Position numbers and translations under genes: made by a program
The notes under the pieces: generated by a model
What the model saw: the letters and a program-made list of their open reading frames with translations, nothing else
What the model was told of the DNA's origin: nothing
The model's database searches: none
Shown: positions 10,318-17,916 of the stretch, one piece after another
Numbering within the stretch: position 1 is the stretch's first letter
Layout: every line of letters starts with the position of its first letter
NCBI GenBank assembly: GCA_937872895.1
Contig: CALMUP010000008.1
Coordinates: 161,613 to 225,612 of the forward strand
Source: an uncultured Verrucomicrobiota bacterium
Lineage (GTDB): Bacteria; Verrucomicrobiota; Kiritimatiellia; CAIVKH01
DNA length: 64,000 bases
Direction: 5' to 3'

Positions 10318-10596
10318 ATGATCAAAAGTTTCCGTCACCGTGGACTCGAGCGATATTTCACTAAAGGTAGCAAAGCCGGAATTCAGGCGAACCACGAAAA
10401 GCGAATCCGTTTGATCCTGGCGAGACTTCATGCCTCGACCTCACCGCGAGATATGTATCTACCCGGCCTACGACTGCATGAATTGACGGGCGATCGAAAA
10501 GGAACATGGTCGGTCAGCGTGAGCGGAAATTGGCGCATCACATTCCGATTTGTCGGGGAAGATGCCGAAGTTGTTGATTACGAGGACTATCACTAG
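10318..10596 (+). CDS. higB: HigB-like RelE/ParE-superfamily toxin
   Basis: A 92-aa ribosome-dependent mRNA-cutting toxin by family. It shows the HigB pattern: SFRHRGLERYFTKGSKAGI at the start, a helix with conserved RIRLILARLHAS, LPGLRLHELTGDRKGTWSVSVSGNWRITFRF and the terminal DAEVVDYEDYH. The toxin precedes the antitoxin, the usual HigBA order. Start 10318 is the first codon after the -10 element. It is cassette 2 of the array, where toxin-antitoxin pairs are thought to stabilise the array. Confidence 0.92.
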   Translation: MIKSFRHRGLERYFTKGSKAGIQANHEKRIRLILARLHASTSPRDMYLPGLRLHELTGDRKGTWSVSVSGNWRITFRFVGEDAEVVDYEDYH

Positions 10597-10608
10597 AGGA
10601 GACAGAAC

Positions 10609-10896
10609 ATGAGAATGCACAATCCACCCCATCCCGGAGAAGTATTGCGCGATTTGTGCCTTGAGCCGTTAGGCATCTCTGTCACCGATGCCGCCGACGC
10701 TCTTGGCGTAAGTCGCAAGACCCTTTCTTCGATTCTGAATGGTCGAGCAGGAATCAGCCCCGAGATGGCCATTCGCCTTGCCAAGGCTTTCGACACGAGT
10801 CCTGAGAGTTGGCTCAATCAGCAGATGCAGTTTGACCTTTGGGAGGCCGAGCAACACACAAAGCACCTGAAGGTTCACAAACTGAATGCAGCATAA
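10609..10896 (+). CDS. higA: HigA-like antitoxin, XRE-type HTH
   Basis: A 95-aa antitoxin with [54 protein letters not shown], the typical HigA/VapI helix-turn-helix (residues 6-65), followed by [19 protein letters not shown] and a short basic tail. It should neutralise HigB and bind the operator at 10291-10309. An AGAGGAG ribosome site lies before the ATG, 12 bp after higB. The TAA stop lies inside the R' box of attC site 2. Confidence 0.93.
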   Translation: MRMHNPPHPGEVLRDLCLEPLGISVTDAADALGVSRKTLSSILNGRAGISPEMAIRLAKAFDTSPESWLNQQMQFDLWEAEQHTKHLKVHKLNAA

Positions 10897-10944
10897 CATG
10901 TGGCTGGTGGGGACACTTCGTGCCCCACAGCCTTTTCGTTCGAG
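10891..10944 (+). repeat. attC site 2 (end of the higBA cassette)
   Basis: R' GCATAAC (10891-10897) overlaps the higA stop codon; R'' is GTTCGAG (10938-10944). Between them GGCT pairs with AGCC, GTGGGG with CCCCAC and CAC with GTG around TTC, with single unpaired G (10906) and A (10913) on one arm. R' is the exact complement of the cassette's own 5' core at 10260-10266. Confidence 0.72.
10902..10936 (+). terminator. Intrinsic terminator-like hairpin after higA
   Basis: A 13-bp GC-rich stem with two single-base bulges is followed directly by TTTT. The same bases form the core of attC site 2, so one structure may serve for transcript ending and for recombination. Confidence 0.55.
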
Positions 10945-10951
10945 AAACAAG

Positions 10952-11299
10952 ATGAAGGCACTGACAACAATCTGTATCGCAACGCTGCTCATCGCCGGGT
11001 GCCGTTCTGCCGGCACGGAAATCAGTCGAGACAACCTTGAGCAGGCGTTTATTCTTAACTCGTCGCGCACATTCATAGGTTATTACTACCTTGGCACCGA
11101 CGATGCGCATCATCATTTCGTGGCAAGGTGGCAATATCAGCCCGATCGATATTTCTGCATACTCAAGGATCACTTGCCCGTGTCAGTCGAACACCCGATT
11201 TCAGACAAAGGTATAGAGCTGTTTCTGGTTGCGACGACAAACCTTCCGCTTAATGAGTTTTGCAAGATAGGGAACAACAAGATTTACATAACAAAATGA
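10952..11299 (+). CDS. Small lipoprotein of unknown function (cassette 3)
   Basis: A 115-aa protein with a lipoprotein signal MKALTTICIATLLIAGC, lipid Cys at residue 17. The mature part is mixed alpha/beta (IGYYYLGTDDAHHHFVARWQYQPDRYFCILKDHLP) and contains a His-rich DDAHHHF stretch. I do not recognise the family. The start at 10952 puts the signal peptide at the N-terminus, 14 bp inside the cassette, with only a weak GAGA ribosome site. Its codon use is less GC-rich than that of the flanking core genes, consistent with foreign origin. Confidence 0.75.
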   Translation: MKALTTICIATLLIAGCRSAGTEISRDNLEQAFILNSSRTFIGYYYLGTDDAHHHFVARWQYQPDRYFCILKDHLPVSVEHPISDKGIELFLVATTNLPLNEFCKIGNNKIYITK

Positions 11300-11301
11300 A
11301 T

Positions 11302-11363
11302 CTCGAACATGCGCCCCAGGCATTGCGTCAAGGACGCCGCGCACCTGAGGTTTGGCGTCGGGC
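11302..11363 (+). repeat. attC site 3 (end of cassette 3)
   Basis: R' CTCGAAC (11302-11308) lies 2 bp after the lipoprotein stop; R'' is GTCGGGC (11357-11363). Inside, CGCC pairs with GGCG, CAGG with CCTG and GCGTC with GACGC around AAG. It resembles attC site 1 over most of its length (shared CGCCGCGCACCTG block). R' is the exact complement of the cassette's 5' core GTTCGAG. Confidence 0.75.
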
Positions 11364-11383
11364 TGCTTAAACACATCAACTGT

Positions 11384-12076
11384 ATGAATAAAGCGATCGC
11401 CTTGCTTGGTGAATACACCCCGACATTTCCACCGCACGCGTCGACCAATGCGGCTATTGAGCATTCTCGAAACATGCTGGGTTTGGATGTAGTCGCAAAC
11501 TGGGTTTCAACCGAGGATATCGACACTACGCTGTTTGAACGCTACTCCGGCATATGGGTAGCGCCGGGGAGTCCATACAAGTGCATGGAGAAAACGCTTT
11601 GGGCCATTCGTTATGCGAGGGAAAACAACATCCCTTGTTTGGGCACATGCGGCGGTTTCCAGCACATGGTGATCGAATATGCCCGTAACGTCCTTGGGTT
11701 CAAGGACGCTCAACACGCCGAATACGATCCTTATTCCTCCCGTCTTTTTATTTCACGATTGTCCTGCTCACTGGTTGGTCGCGAGATGATGCTTGAATTT
11801 GCACCGGGGTCTCACGTTGCCGGAATTTACGAACGTTTATCCGCTCGTGAGCGCTATTATTGTGATTTTGGGGTTAATCCAGAGTACATTCGTGCATTGA
11901 ATCAAGGTCCGCTGAGAATTTCCGGTTCCGACACCGAGGGAGACGCCCGCATCGTCGAGTATCCCGGACATCCATTTTTCATCGGTACGTTATTCGTACC
12001 CCAGATGCGTTCCAGACCAGAAGCGCCACACCCTTTGGTATCGAACTTTCTCTTGGCTATCCGAGGCGCAGCCTGA
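11384..12076 (+). CDS. CTP-synthase C-terminal-like class I glutamine amidotransferase (cassette 4)
   Basis: A 230-aa stand-alone relative of the amidotransferase half of CTP synthase. It shows MNKAIALLGEYTPTFPPHAS, GIWVAPGSPYKCMEKTLWAIRYARENNIPCLGTCGGFQHMVIEYARN, and near the end ARIVEYPGHPFFIGTLFVPQ followed by RSRPEAPHPL. Cys89 is in place of the nucleophile. The partner His and Glu of CTP synthase (FHPE) are Val205 and Gln207, so normal glutaminase chemistry is doubtful. No synthetase half is nearby. A related family, some members with selenocysteine at the Cys position, is known from genome annotation; here the codon is TGC. Function unknown. Confidence 0.8.
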   Translation: MNKAIALLGEYTPTFPPHASTNAAIEHSRNMLGLDVVANWVSTEDIDTTLFERYSGIWVAPGSPYKCMEKTLWAIRYARENNIPCLGTCGGFQHMVIEYARNVLGFKDAQHAEYDPYSSRLFISRLSCSLVGREMMLEFAPGSHVAGIYERLSARERYYCDFGVNPEYIRALNQGPLRISGSDTEGDARIVEYPGHPFFIGTLFVPQMRSRPEAPHPLVSNFLLAIRGAA

Positions 12077-12116
12077 CCTGCGCCTCCAGCACCACGCCCG
12101 AAGCGGGCGGTTCTGC
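12071..12116 (+). repeat. attC site 4 (right end of array)
   Basis: R' GCCTGAC (12071-12077) overlaps the stop of the amidotransferase gene; R'' is GTTCTGC (12110-12116). Between them CGCCCG pairs with CGGGCG around AAG (12095-12109). R' matches the cassette's 5' core GTCGGGC with six pairs and one G-T. At 46 bp it is the shortest and most eroded of the four. The hairpin also lies between two convergent genes and may help end transcription. Confidence 0.55.
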
Positions 12117-12126
12117 GGCTTGGCGC

Positions 12127-13149
12127 TCATCCCGTCGCGCCGGCCAGTTGTCCGCAGGCGGCGGCGATGTCATCCCCGAGTGACCGGCGCAACGTGACCT
12201 TGAACCCTTCCTGGCGCAGGGCCCTGGCGAAGGCCTCGCGCGCGGTGGCGCTCACCGGCTCAAACCCCGAGCCGGGGTGGGCATTGAATTGAATCAGGTT
12301 GATATGGACCTCCTTGCCGCGCAGGTAGTCGATCAGGGCGGCGAGGTCGTCGGCTCCGTCGTTCACGCCCTTCAAGAGCACGTATTCGACCATCAGCGGG
12401 TAAGGGTGTCCAACCTCCGGAAACGCGTCGCGCAGCCGTTCCAGGGTCTGGGACTTCCCGGCCGGCATCAGGTGTTTCCGGACCTCCTGGCGGGCGCTGT
12501 GCAGGCTCAGGGCGAGGTTCACGGTGGGATACCGTTCGCGGAAGCGGGCCATGGCGGCGACCATGCCGACGGTCGAGACCATCAGGTGCCGGTCGGCGAG
12601 GTAGAACGCGCGGGGATCGCGCAACGTGTCGAGGGCGGCATGTAGGTTCTTTTCGTTGTGCAGCGGTTCGCCCATGCCCATGAACACCACGTTGCGGAGG
12701 GTGCGGCCTTCGTCGCGCACGATGCGCTGGGCGAGGGCGACCTGGTCGAGGATCTCGTCGCGGGTCAGGTTGCGGGCGAGGCCGAGTTTCGCGGTCGCGC
12801 AGAACGCGCAGTTCGCGGCGCAGCCGACCTGCGACGAGATGCACAGGCTGGTGCGGCCGCTGGCCACGCGCAGGATTACCGCCTCGATCCGGTGACCGTC
12901 CACCGTGCGCAGCGCCAGCTTGCTCGCGCCGTCGAGCGTCGAGTCCTGCCGGCTCTCCAGGGTCAGGCGGGGCAGTGCCACCTCGGCGCGGAAAGCCGCG
13001 CGTTGCCGGTCGGGCAGGGTGGCCAGGCAATCCTCCACGGGGAGCGCCTTCTTGAAGAAGGCGACCCGGAACCGCTTCAGCGCCGCCTCGTCCAGCCCGT
13101 TCCGGCTCGCCCACCGGGCCAGTCCGTCGATGTCGTACACGGAGATCAT
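12127..13149 (-). CDS. rlmN: 23S rRNA/tRNA adenine C2-methyltransferase RlmN
   Basis: A radical SAM methyltransferase that makes 2-methyladenosine in 23S rRNA (A2503) and some tRNAs. At 340 aa it shows SLCISSQVGCAANCAFCATAKLG with the CX3CX2C cluster near residue 105-112, VVFMGMGEPLHN, ALSLHSARQEVRKHLMPAGK, EYVLLKGVNDG, INLIQFNAHPGS and a late Cys (AAACGQL) that serves as the methyl-carrying residue. The start at 13149 (MISVYDIDGL) fits the family; a longer GTG start at 13221 is possible. Its stop is 11 bp from the cassette array and it is convergent with it. Confidence 0.93.
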   Translation of the reverse strand: MISVYDIDGLARWASRNGLDEAALKRFRVAFFKKALPVEDCLATLPDRQRAAFRAEVALPRLTLESRQDSTLDGASKLALRTVDGHRIEAVILRVASGRTSLCISSQVGCAANCAFCATAKLGLARNLTRDEILDQVALAQRIVRDEGRTLRNVVFMGMGEPLHNEKNLHAALDTLRDPRAFYLADRHLMVSTVGMVAAMARFRERYPTVNLALSLHSARQEVRKHLMPAGKSQTLERLRDAFPEVGHPYPLMVEYVLLKGVNDGADDLAALIDYLRGKEVHINLIQFNAHPGSGFEPVSATAREAFARALRQEGFKVTLRRSLGDDIAAACGQLAGATG

Positions 13150-13234
13150 GCCGGGCAGGATAACCGGGGGTGGCCGGACTTGGGAAGGGAAGAAGCGCGC
13201 GGGTGGCGTCCGGTTGTGCACCCGTTCTAATCGC

Positions 13235-13264
13235 TTGATTTATCGGGCTCGGGGGGCCTATTTT
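13235..13264 (+). promoter_or_regulatory. Candidate promoter of ileS
   Basis: TTGATT and TATTTT are separated by 18 bp, 36 bp before the ileS ATG and divergent from rlmN. Each box has four or more consensus bases. No T-box leader is visible. Confidence 0.4.
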
Positions 13265-13299
13265 AGCCGCTCATTCCGTAGCACGAAACGAGTACCATC

Positions 13300-16200
13300 A
13301 TGTTCAAGCCCGTATCCAACAAAGTGAGTTTTCCGGCCATGGAGGAGGAGATCCTCCGGTTCTGGGAGGCCGAAGGCATTTTCGAGCGGTCGCTGACGGA
13401 ACGCGCCGAGGCGAAACCGTTCGTGTTCTACGATGGTCCGCCCTTCGCCACCGGACTGCCGCACTACGGCCACCTGCTCGCCGGGACGATCAAGGACATC
13501 ATACCCCGCTACATGACCATGCGCGGCCATTACGTGCAGCGGCGGTTCGGGTGGGATTGCCATGGCCTGCCGATCGAGGCGCTGGCCCAGGAGGCGCTCG
13601 GCCTCGCCGGGGCCGGGGCGATCAAGGAAGCCGGGGTCGATGTCTTCAACGAGAAGTGCCGGTCGATGGTGCAGACCTATGTCAACGAGTGGCGCAAGAC
13701 GGTCACGCGCATGGGCCGCTGGGTCGACTTCGACAACGACTACAAGACCATGGACCTCTCCTTCATGGAGACGATCTGGTGGGTGTTCAAGCAGTTGTGG
13801 GAACAGAAGCGCATCTACCGCGCCTACCGCATCATGCCGTACAGCTGGAAGCTGACCACGCCGCTGTCGAACTTCGAGGCGAACAGCAACTACAAGCAGG
13901 TGCAGGATCCGGACATCACCGTGCGGGTGCGCATCCGCACCGGCCACGCGCTCGCCGCGGGCGAGACGCCGCTGTATGCCCTGATCTTCACCACTACCCC
14001 GTGGACGCTGCCCGAGAACCTGGCCTTGTGCGTCGGCCCGGACATCGACTACGTCATCGTCAAGGACCATGCGGGCGGCGAACACTACCTGCTCGCCGAG
14101 GCCCGGTTGTCCGCGTACTACAAGAAGCCCGAGGACTACACGGTGGTGGCGACGCTCAAGGGCAGCGCGATCGCCGGGTGGACCTACGAGCCGTTGTTCG
14201 ACTACTACCGCGATCACGCCGCCTCGTTCCGGTTCCTCGTCGATGCCTTCGTCAGCACGGGGGACGGCACCGGCATCGTGCACCTCGCCCCGGCCTACGG
14301 CGAGGACGACTACCGGGTCTGCCGCGCGGCGGGTATCGACCTCGTGGACCCGCTCGACGACGAGTGCAAGTTCACCAGGGCGATCCCGGAATACGAGGGC
14401 CTGTTCTGCAAGGACGCCGACAAGCTGATCATCAAGCGCCTCAAGGACAACGGACAGCTCGTGCGCCACAGCACGCTGGTCCACAGCTACCCGTTCTGCG
14501 AACGCACCGACACGCCGCTCATCTACCGCGCGATCGACGCCTGGTACGTCAAGGTCGAGGACCTGCGCGACGAGCTGGTCGCGCAGAACGACAAGGTGTA
14601 CTGGATGCCGGGCTACGTCGGCGAGAAGCGCTTCGGCAACTGGCTCAAGGATGCCAAGGACTGGAACATCAGTCGCAACCGGTTCTGGGGCTCGTGCATC
14701 CCGGTCTGGGTGTCCGAGGACGGCGAGGACATGGTCTGCGTCGGCTCGATCGCCGAGCTCGAGCGGCTTTCCGGGCAGCGGGTCACCGACCTCCACAAGC
14801 ACGTGGTCGACAAGATCACCTTCGTCAAGGACGGCAAGACCTACAAGCGCACGCCGGAGGTGCTCGACTGCTGGTTCGAGAGCGGTTCGATGCCGTATGC
14901 CCAGCACCATTACCCGTTCGAGAACAAGGACCGGTTTGATCACTGCTTCCCGGCCGATTTCATCGCCGAGGGGCTCGACCAGACGCGCGGCTGGTTCTAC
15001 ACGTTGCTGATCATCTCCACCGCGCTGTTCGGCAAGTCCGCGTTCCGCAACGTCGTGGTCAACGGCCTCGTGCTCGCCGAGGACGGCCGCAAGATGAGCA
15101 AGCGGCTGAAGAACTATCCCGACCCGATGCACATCCTCACCACCTACGGCGCGGACTCGCTCCGGTTGTACATGATCCACTCGCCGGTGGTGCGCGCGGA
15201 GGACCTGTGCTTCTCCGAGCAGGGCGTGGTGCATGCGCTGCGGCACCTGCTGATCCCGTTGTGGAACGCCTACAGCTTCCTCGTCACCTATGCGCGGATC
15301 GATGGCTGGACGCCCGACAAGTCGGCCGGCCTCCCGCCGTCGGACAACCTGCTCGACCGGTGGATCGAGAGCGCGATGGAGCGCCTCAACGAACAGGTCG
15401 TCACGGCGCTCGACGGGTACGACCTGCAATCGTCGGTGAAGCCGTTTGTGCAATTTATCGACGACCTCACCAACTGGTACATCCGCCGCAGCCGCCGCCG
15501 GTTCTGGAAGAGCTCGAACGATCACGACAAACTGCAGGCCTACCGCACGCTCTACCAGGTGCTGCTGCGGCTATCCCGGATCGCCGCGCCGTTTGTCCCG
15601 TTCATCAGCGAGGAGATCTACCGCAACCTGCGCACCCCGAACCTGCCGGACTCGGTGCACCTGTGCGATTTCCCGCTGGCCCGGGTGGAGGGCCGCAACC
15701 GCGAACTCGAGGCGCGCATGGAGGCGGTGCTCGAGGTGGTCAGCCTCGGCCGCCAGTTGCGCACCGAGCACAACCTGAAGGTGCGCCAGCCGCTGGCCGG
15801 CATCCATGTGGTCAGCCACAAGCAGGACAACATCGAACATGCACAGGCGCTGGAGGAGCTGATCCTCGACGAGCTCAACGTCAAGGCGGCCTTCTTCAGC
15901 CGGCACGAGACGGCGCTCGCCGACATCACGGCCAAGGCCAACTTCAAGCGGCTCGGGGCGCGGTACGGGGCCAAGGTCCAGAAGATCAACAACGCGGTGC
16001 GCGGACTCGACGCGGCGTCGCTCGACCGGTTGCTCGGCGGGGAAAACCTCGACGTGGCGATCGACGGCGAGACGGTCGTGCTGGAGCCGGACGACATCCT
16101 GGTCGACCGCAAGCCCAAGCCGGGCCTCGCCGTCGCCGCAGGTTCGCACTTCGTCATCGCCCTCGACACCCAGCTCAACGACGCGCTCCGCCAGGAGGGG

Positions 16201-16452
16201 CTCGCCCGCGAGATGGTCAACAAGGTGCAGAACATGCGCAAGACGGCCGACCTCGACATTGCGGACCGCATCCATGTCCTCTACCAAGGCACCCCGGAAG
16301 TCCATGCCGCACTGGCCGCCCACCAGGACTACCTCGCCAGCGAAGTCCTTGCCGTCAGCTGCGCCGCAGGGGAGGGTGGGGAGGTCCTGCTGGCCGAGGA
16401 CGTGGACCTCAATGGCTACCCGTGCCGGGTCAGTATCCGCCGTGCCGGTTGA
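13300..16452 (+). CDS. ileS: Isoleucyl-tRNA synthetase, type 2 (eukaryote-like)
   Basis: The enzyme charges tRNA-Ile. At 1050 aa it has the type 2 form: FYDGPPFATGLPHYGHLLAG carries the HIGH motif as HYGH near residue 55, followed by RRFGWDCHGLPIE, the editing domain near 200-390 (FTTTPWTLPENLALCVG, STGDGTGIVHLAPAYGEDDY), and GRKMSKRLKNYPDP with KMSKR near 598. The C-terminal zinc finger of type 1 enzymes is missing. Type 2 enzymes are known for natural resistance to mupirocin. It stands at the head of a run of plus-strand core genes. Confidence 0.96.
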   Translation: MFKPVSNKVSFPAMEEEILRFWEAEGIFERSLTERAEAKPFVFYDGPPFATGLPHYGHLLAGTIKDIIPRYMTMRGHYVQRRFGWDCHGLPIEALAQEALGLAGAGAIKEAGVDVFNEKCRSMVQTYVNEWRKTVTRMGRWVDFDNDYKTMDLSFMETIWWVFKQLWEQKRIYRAYRIMPYSWKLTTPLSNFEANSNYKQVQDPDITVRVRIRTGHALAAGETPLYALIFTTTPWTLPENLALCVGPDIDYVIVKDHAGGEHYLLAEARLSAYYKKPEDYTVVATLKGSAIAGWTYEPLFDYYRDHAASFRFLVDAFVSTGDGTGIVHLAPAYGEDDYRVCRAAGIDLVDPLDDECKFTRAIPEYEGLFCKDADKLIIKRLKDNGQLVRHSTLVHSYPFCERTDTPLIYRAIDAWYVKVEDLRDELVAQNDKVYWMPGYVGEKRFGNWLKDAKDWNISRNRFWGSCIPVWVSEDGEDMVCVGSIAELERLSGQRVTDLHKHVVDKITFVKDGKTYKRTPEVLDCWFESGSMPYAQHHYPFENKDRFDHCFPADFIAEGLDQTRGWFYTLLIISTALFGKSAFRNVVVNGLVLAEDGRKMSKRLKNYPDPMHILTTYGADSLRLYMIHSPVVRAEDLCFSEQGVVHALRHLLIPLWNAYSFLVTYARIDGWTPDKSAGLPPSDNLLDRWIESAMERLNEQVVTALDGYDLQSSVKPFVQFIDDLTNWYIRRSRRRFWKSSNDHDKLQAYRTLYQVLLRLSRIAAPFVPFISEEIYRNLRTPNLPDSVHLCDFPLARVEGRNRELEARMEAVLEVVSLGRQLRTEHNLKVRQPLAGIHVVSHKQDNIEHAQALEELILDELNVKAAFFSRHETALADITAKANFKRLGARYGAKVQKINNAVRGLDAASLDRLLGGENLDVAIDGETVVLEPDDILVDRKPKPGLAVAAGSHFVIALDTQLNDALRQEGLAREMVNKVQNMRKTADLDIADRIHVLYQGTPEVHAALAAHQDYLASEVLAVSCAAGEGGEVLLAEDVDLNGYPCRVSIRRAG

Positions 16453-16490
16453 CCGGGCTGAACCGCTTGATTTTCAAGCGGATGGCCCGG
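16453..16490 (+). terminator. Nested stem-loop directly after the ileS stop
   Basis: CCGGGC pairs with GCCCGG outside and CCGCTTGA with TCAAGCGG inside, with a TTT loop, starting one base after the stop. There is no T-run, so it may be a Rho-aided terminator or mRNA end-stabiliser, separating ileS from the dksA-like gene. Confidence 0.5.
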
Positions 16491-16515
16491 CTTCCCGCCG
16501 GGGGGTGCATTAACA

Positions 16516-16560
16516 TTGACAGGTCCGGACGGTTGTAGTACACCCGCGCCCTCTTATAGC
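16516..16560 (+). promoter_or_regulatory. Candidate promoter(s) of the dksA-like gene
   Basis: Two overlapping options are seen: TTGACA (16516-16521) with TACACC 17 bp on, or TTGTAG (16533-16538) with TATAGC (16555-16560) 16 bp on. Either would give a 30-60 nt leader before the ATG at 16603. Confidence 0.35.
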
Positions 16561-16602
16561 ACGGAACAGCTTCAGGAACCGCGAAAAATCAGGAACGTCA
16601 TT

Positions 16603-17400
16603 ATGGCCGCCAAAAAGTCCAAACCTGCCAAGAAACCCGCCCCGAAGAAGCCTGCTCCGGCCAAACGCGTCGCACCGGTGAAAAAGGGTGGCAAAGTGAT
16701 CAAGAAGCCGGTCAAGCCGGCCGCCAAACCGGCGGCCAAGGCTGCGGCCAAGTCCGTCAAACCCGTGGTCAAGAAGCAGGTCAAGCCCCAGGTCAAGGTG
16801 GCCAAGCCGCCGGTCAAGGCCGCGGTGGCCCCCAGGAAGCCGGCCGCCACGCCCGGCAAGCCGATCATCCGCACCGGTCCGTCGATCCAGCCGCGCGCAT
16901 TCGGGCGTCCGCCGATCTCGGCGATGGGCCGCAACGCCGCCGCGCCGGGCAAGGTCGAGAAGGCCAAACCGTTGAGCAAGAAGGATCTCGATTTCCACCG
17001 CGATCTGTTGCTGAAGCTGCGTGACCGCGTGATCGATGAAATTTCCTTCCTGGCCAACGACAACCTGAACCGTTCGGCCAAGGATTCCTCGGGCGACCTG
17101 TCGAGCTACAGCTTCCACATGGCCGACCAGGGCACCGACAATTTCGACCGCGAGTTCGCGGCCAGCCTGCTCAACAACGAGCACGACGTGTTGTACGAGA
17201 TCGAGGAGGCCCTGCGCCGCATCGATCAGGGCACCTACGGGATCTGCGAGATGAGCGGCCAGCCGATCGAGCGTGAGCGGCTGAAGGCGCTTCCGTTCGC
17301 CCGTTACTCCGTGGCGGTGCAGTCGGAAATGGAACGCGGCAAGCCCCGTTTCCGTCCGTTCCGCCGCACCAGCAGCATCCAGGGCATCGAAGCGACCTGA
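16603..17400 (+). CDS. TraR/DksA-family protein with a long histone-H1-like basic N-terminus
   Basis: A 265-aa protein. Residues 1-95 are nearly all Lys, Pro, Ala and Val (KPAKKPAPKKPAPAK and similar), like the tails of bacterial histone H1-like proteins. Residues 125-255 match DksA: a coiled-coil LSKKDLDFHRDLLLKLRDRVIDE, the FDREFAASLLNNEHDVLYEIEEALRRI helix, and GTYGICEMSGQPIERERLKALPFARYSVAVQ. Only one Cys (C215) of the four zinc ligands of classic DksA remains. It may act at the RNA polymerase secondary channel, with the tail binding nucleic acid. The start at 16603 follows an AGGAA ribosome site. The first gene of a tight cluster with lspA. Confidence 0.85.
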   Translation: MAAKKSKPAKKPAPKKPAPAKRVAPVKKGGKVIKKPVKPAAKPAAKAAAKSVKPVVKKQVKPQVKVAKPPVKAAVAPRKPAATPGKPIIRTGPSIQPRAFGRPPISAMGRNAAAPGKVEKAKPLSKKDLDFHRDLLLKLRDRVIDEISFLANDNLNRSAKDSSGDLSSYSFHMADQGTDNFDREFAASLLNNEHDVLYEIEEALRRIDQGTYGICEMSGQPIERERLKALPFARYSVAVQSEMERGKPRFRPFRRTSSIQGIEAT

Positions 17401-17420
17401 TCCACGGAACACGGCACGGC

Positions 17421-17906
17421 ATGCTTCCCCTCCTGACGGCGATGGCCATCACGGTCTCGGACCAGTGGACGAAGCATGTCGTGCGCGGTGACTTCTACCT
17501 CGGCGAATCGCGCCCGGTCATCGAGGGCTTCTTCAACCTGACCTATGTGCGCAATACCGGCGCGGCGTGGGGCATGCTTGGTGACTACACGCATTTCCTG
17601 ACCGGCCTGTCGATGGTGTTGCTGGTCCTGATGTTGATCTTCCGCCGCTCGTTCCTGAACGATACCTGGCCGCACCGGCTGGCCCTCGGGTTGATGGTGG
17701 GCGGCATCGTCGGCAACATGATGGACCGCATCCGGCAGGGCTGGGTAACCGACTTCTTCGATTTCTACATCGGCTCCTGGCACTGGCCGTGCTTCAACAT
17801 CGCCGATGCGGCGATCTGCGTCGGGGTGGGGATCTACATGATCACCGCGTTCTTCGAGCCGAAGCCCGGTCAGGCCGCGACGACGGCCGTGCCTCCGCCG
17901 GCCTGA
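17421..17906 (+). CDS. lspA: Lipoprotein signal peptidase II
   Basis: An inner-membrane aspartyl peptidase that cleaves prolipoproteins after lipid attachment. At 161 aa it shows four membrane segments and the family motifs SDQWTKHVV, FFNLTYVRNTGAAWGML, GGIVGNMMDRIRQGWVTDFFDF and WPCFNIADAAICVG; the two catalytic Asp residues are in the NMMDR and FNIADA motifs. It should process the lipoproteins predicted in this window (2020, 10952 and 46994). It starts 20 bp after the dksA-like gene and ends 10 bp before miaA. A short proline-rich tail follows the last helix. Confidence 0.95.
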   Translation: MLPLLTAMAITVSDQWTKHVVRGDFYLGESRPVIEGFFNLTYVRNTGAAWGMLGDYTHFLTGLSMVLLVLMLIFRRSFLNDTWPHRLALGLMVGGIVGNMMDRIRQGWVTDFFDFYIGSWHWPCFNIADAAICVGVGIYMITAFFEPKPGQAATTAVPPPA

Positions 17907-17916
17907 TTGGTCCGCC

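Larger units (their letters stand above)
9864..12116 (+). mobile_element. Integron-type gene cassette array, four cassettes, no integrase in window (CALIN-like)
   Basis: Four cassettes lie head to tail between psuG and rlmN: 9865-10260, 10261-10938, 10939-11357 and 11358-12110. Each begins just after the G of a GTT-type core site and ends in an imperfect inverted repeat like an attC. In a true cassette the R' box at the start of its own attC is complementary to the core at its own 5' end. This holds for all four: GTTCTGC with GCAGAAC, GTTATGC with GCATAAC, GTTCGAG with CTCGAAC (7 of 7 each), and GTCGGGC with GCCTGAC (6 plus a G-T pair). All genes point the same way. The contents (toxin-antitoxin, small lipoprotein, odd amidotransferase) are typical of cassettes. 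No IntI gene is visible. Confidence 0.82.

Noticed and set aside
13258..15525. Minus-strand frame of 755 codons opposite ileS
   Set aside because: Antisense of a clear ileS gene; no motifs.
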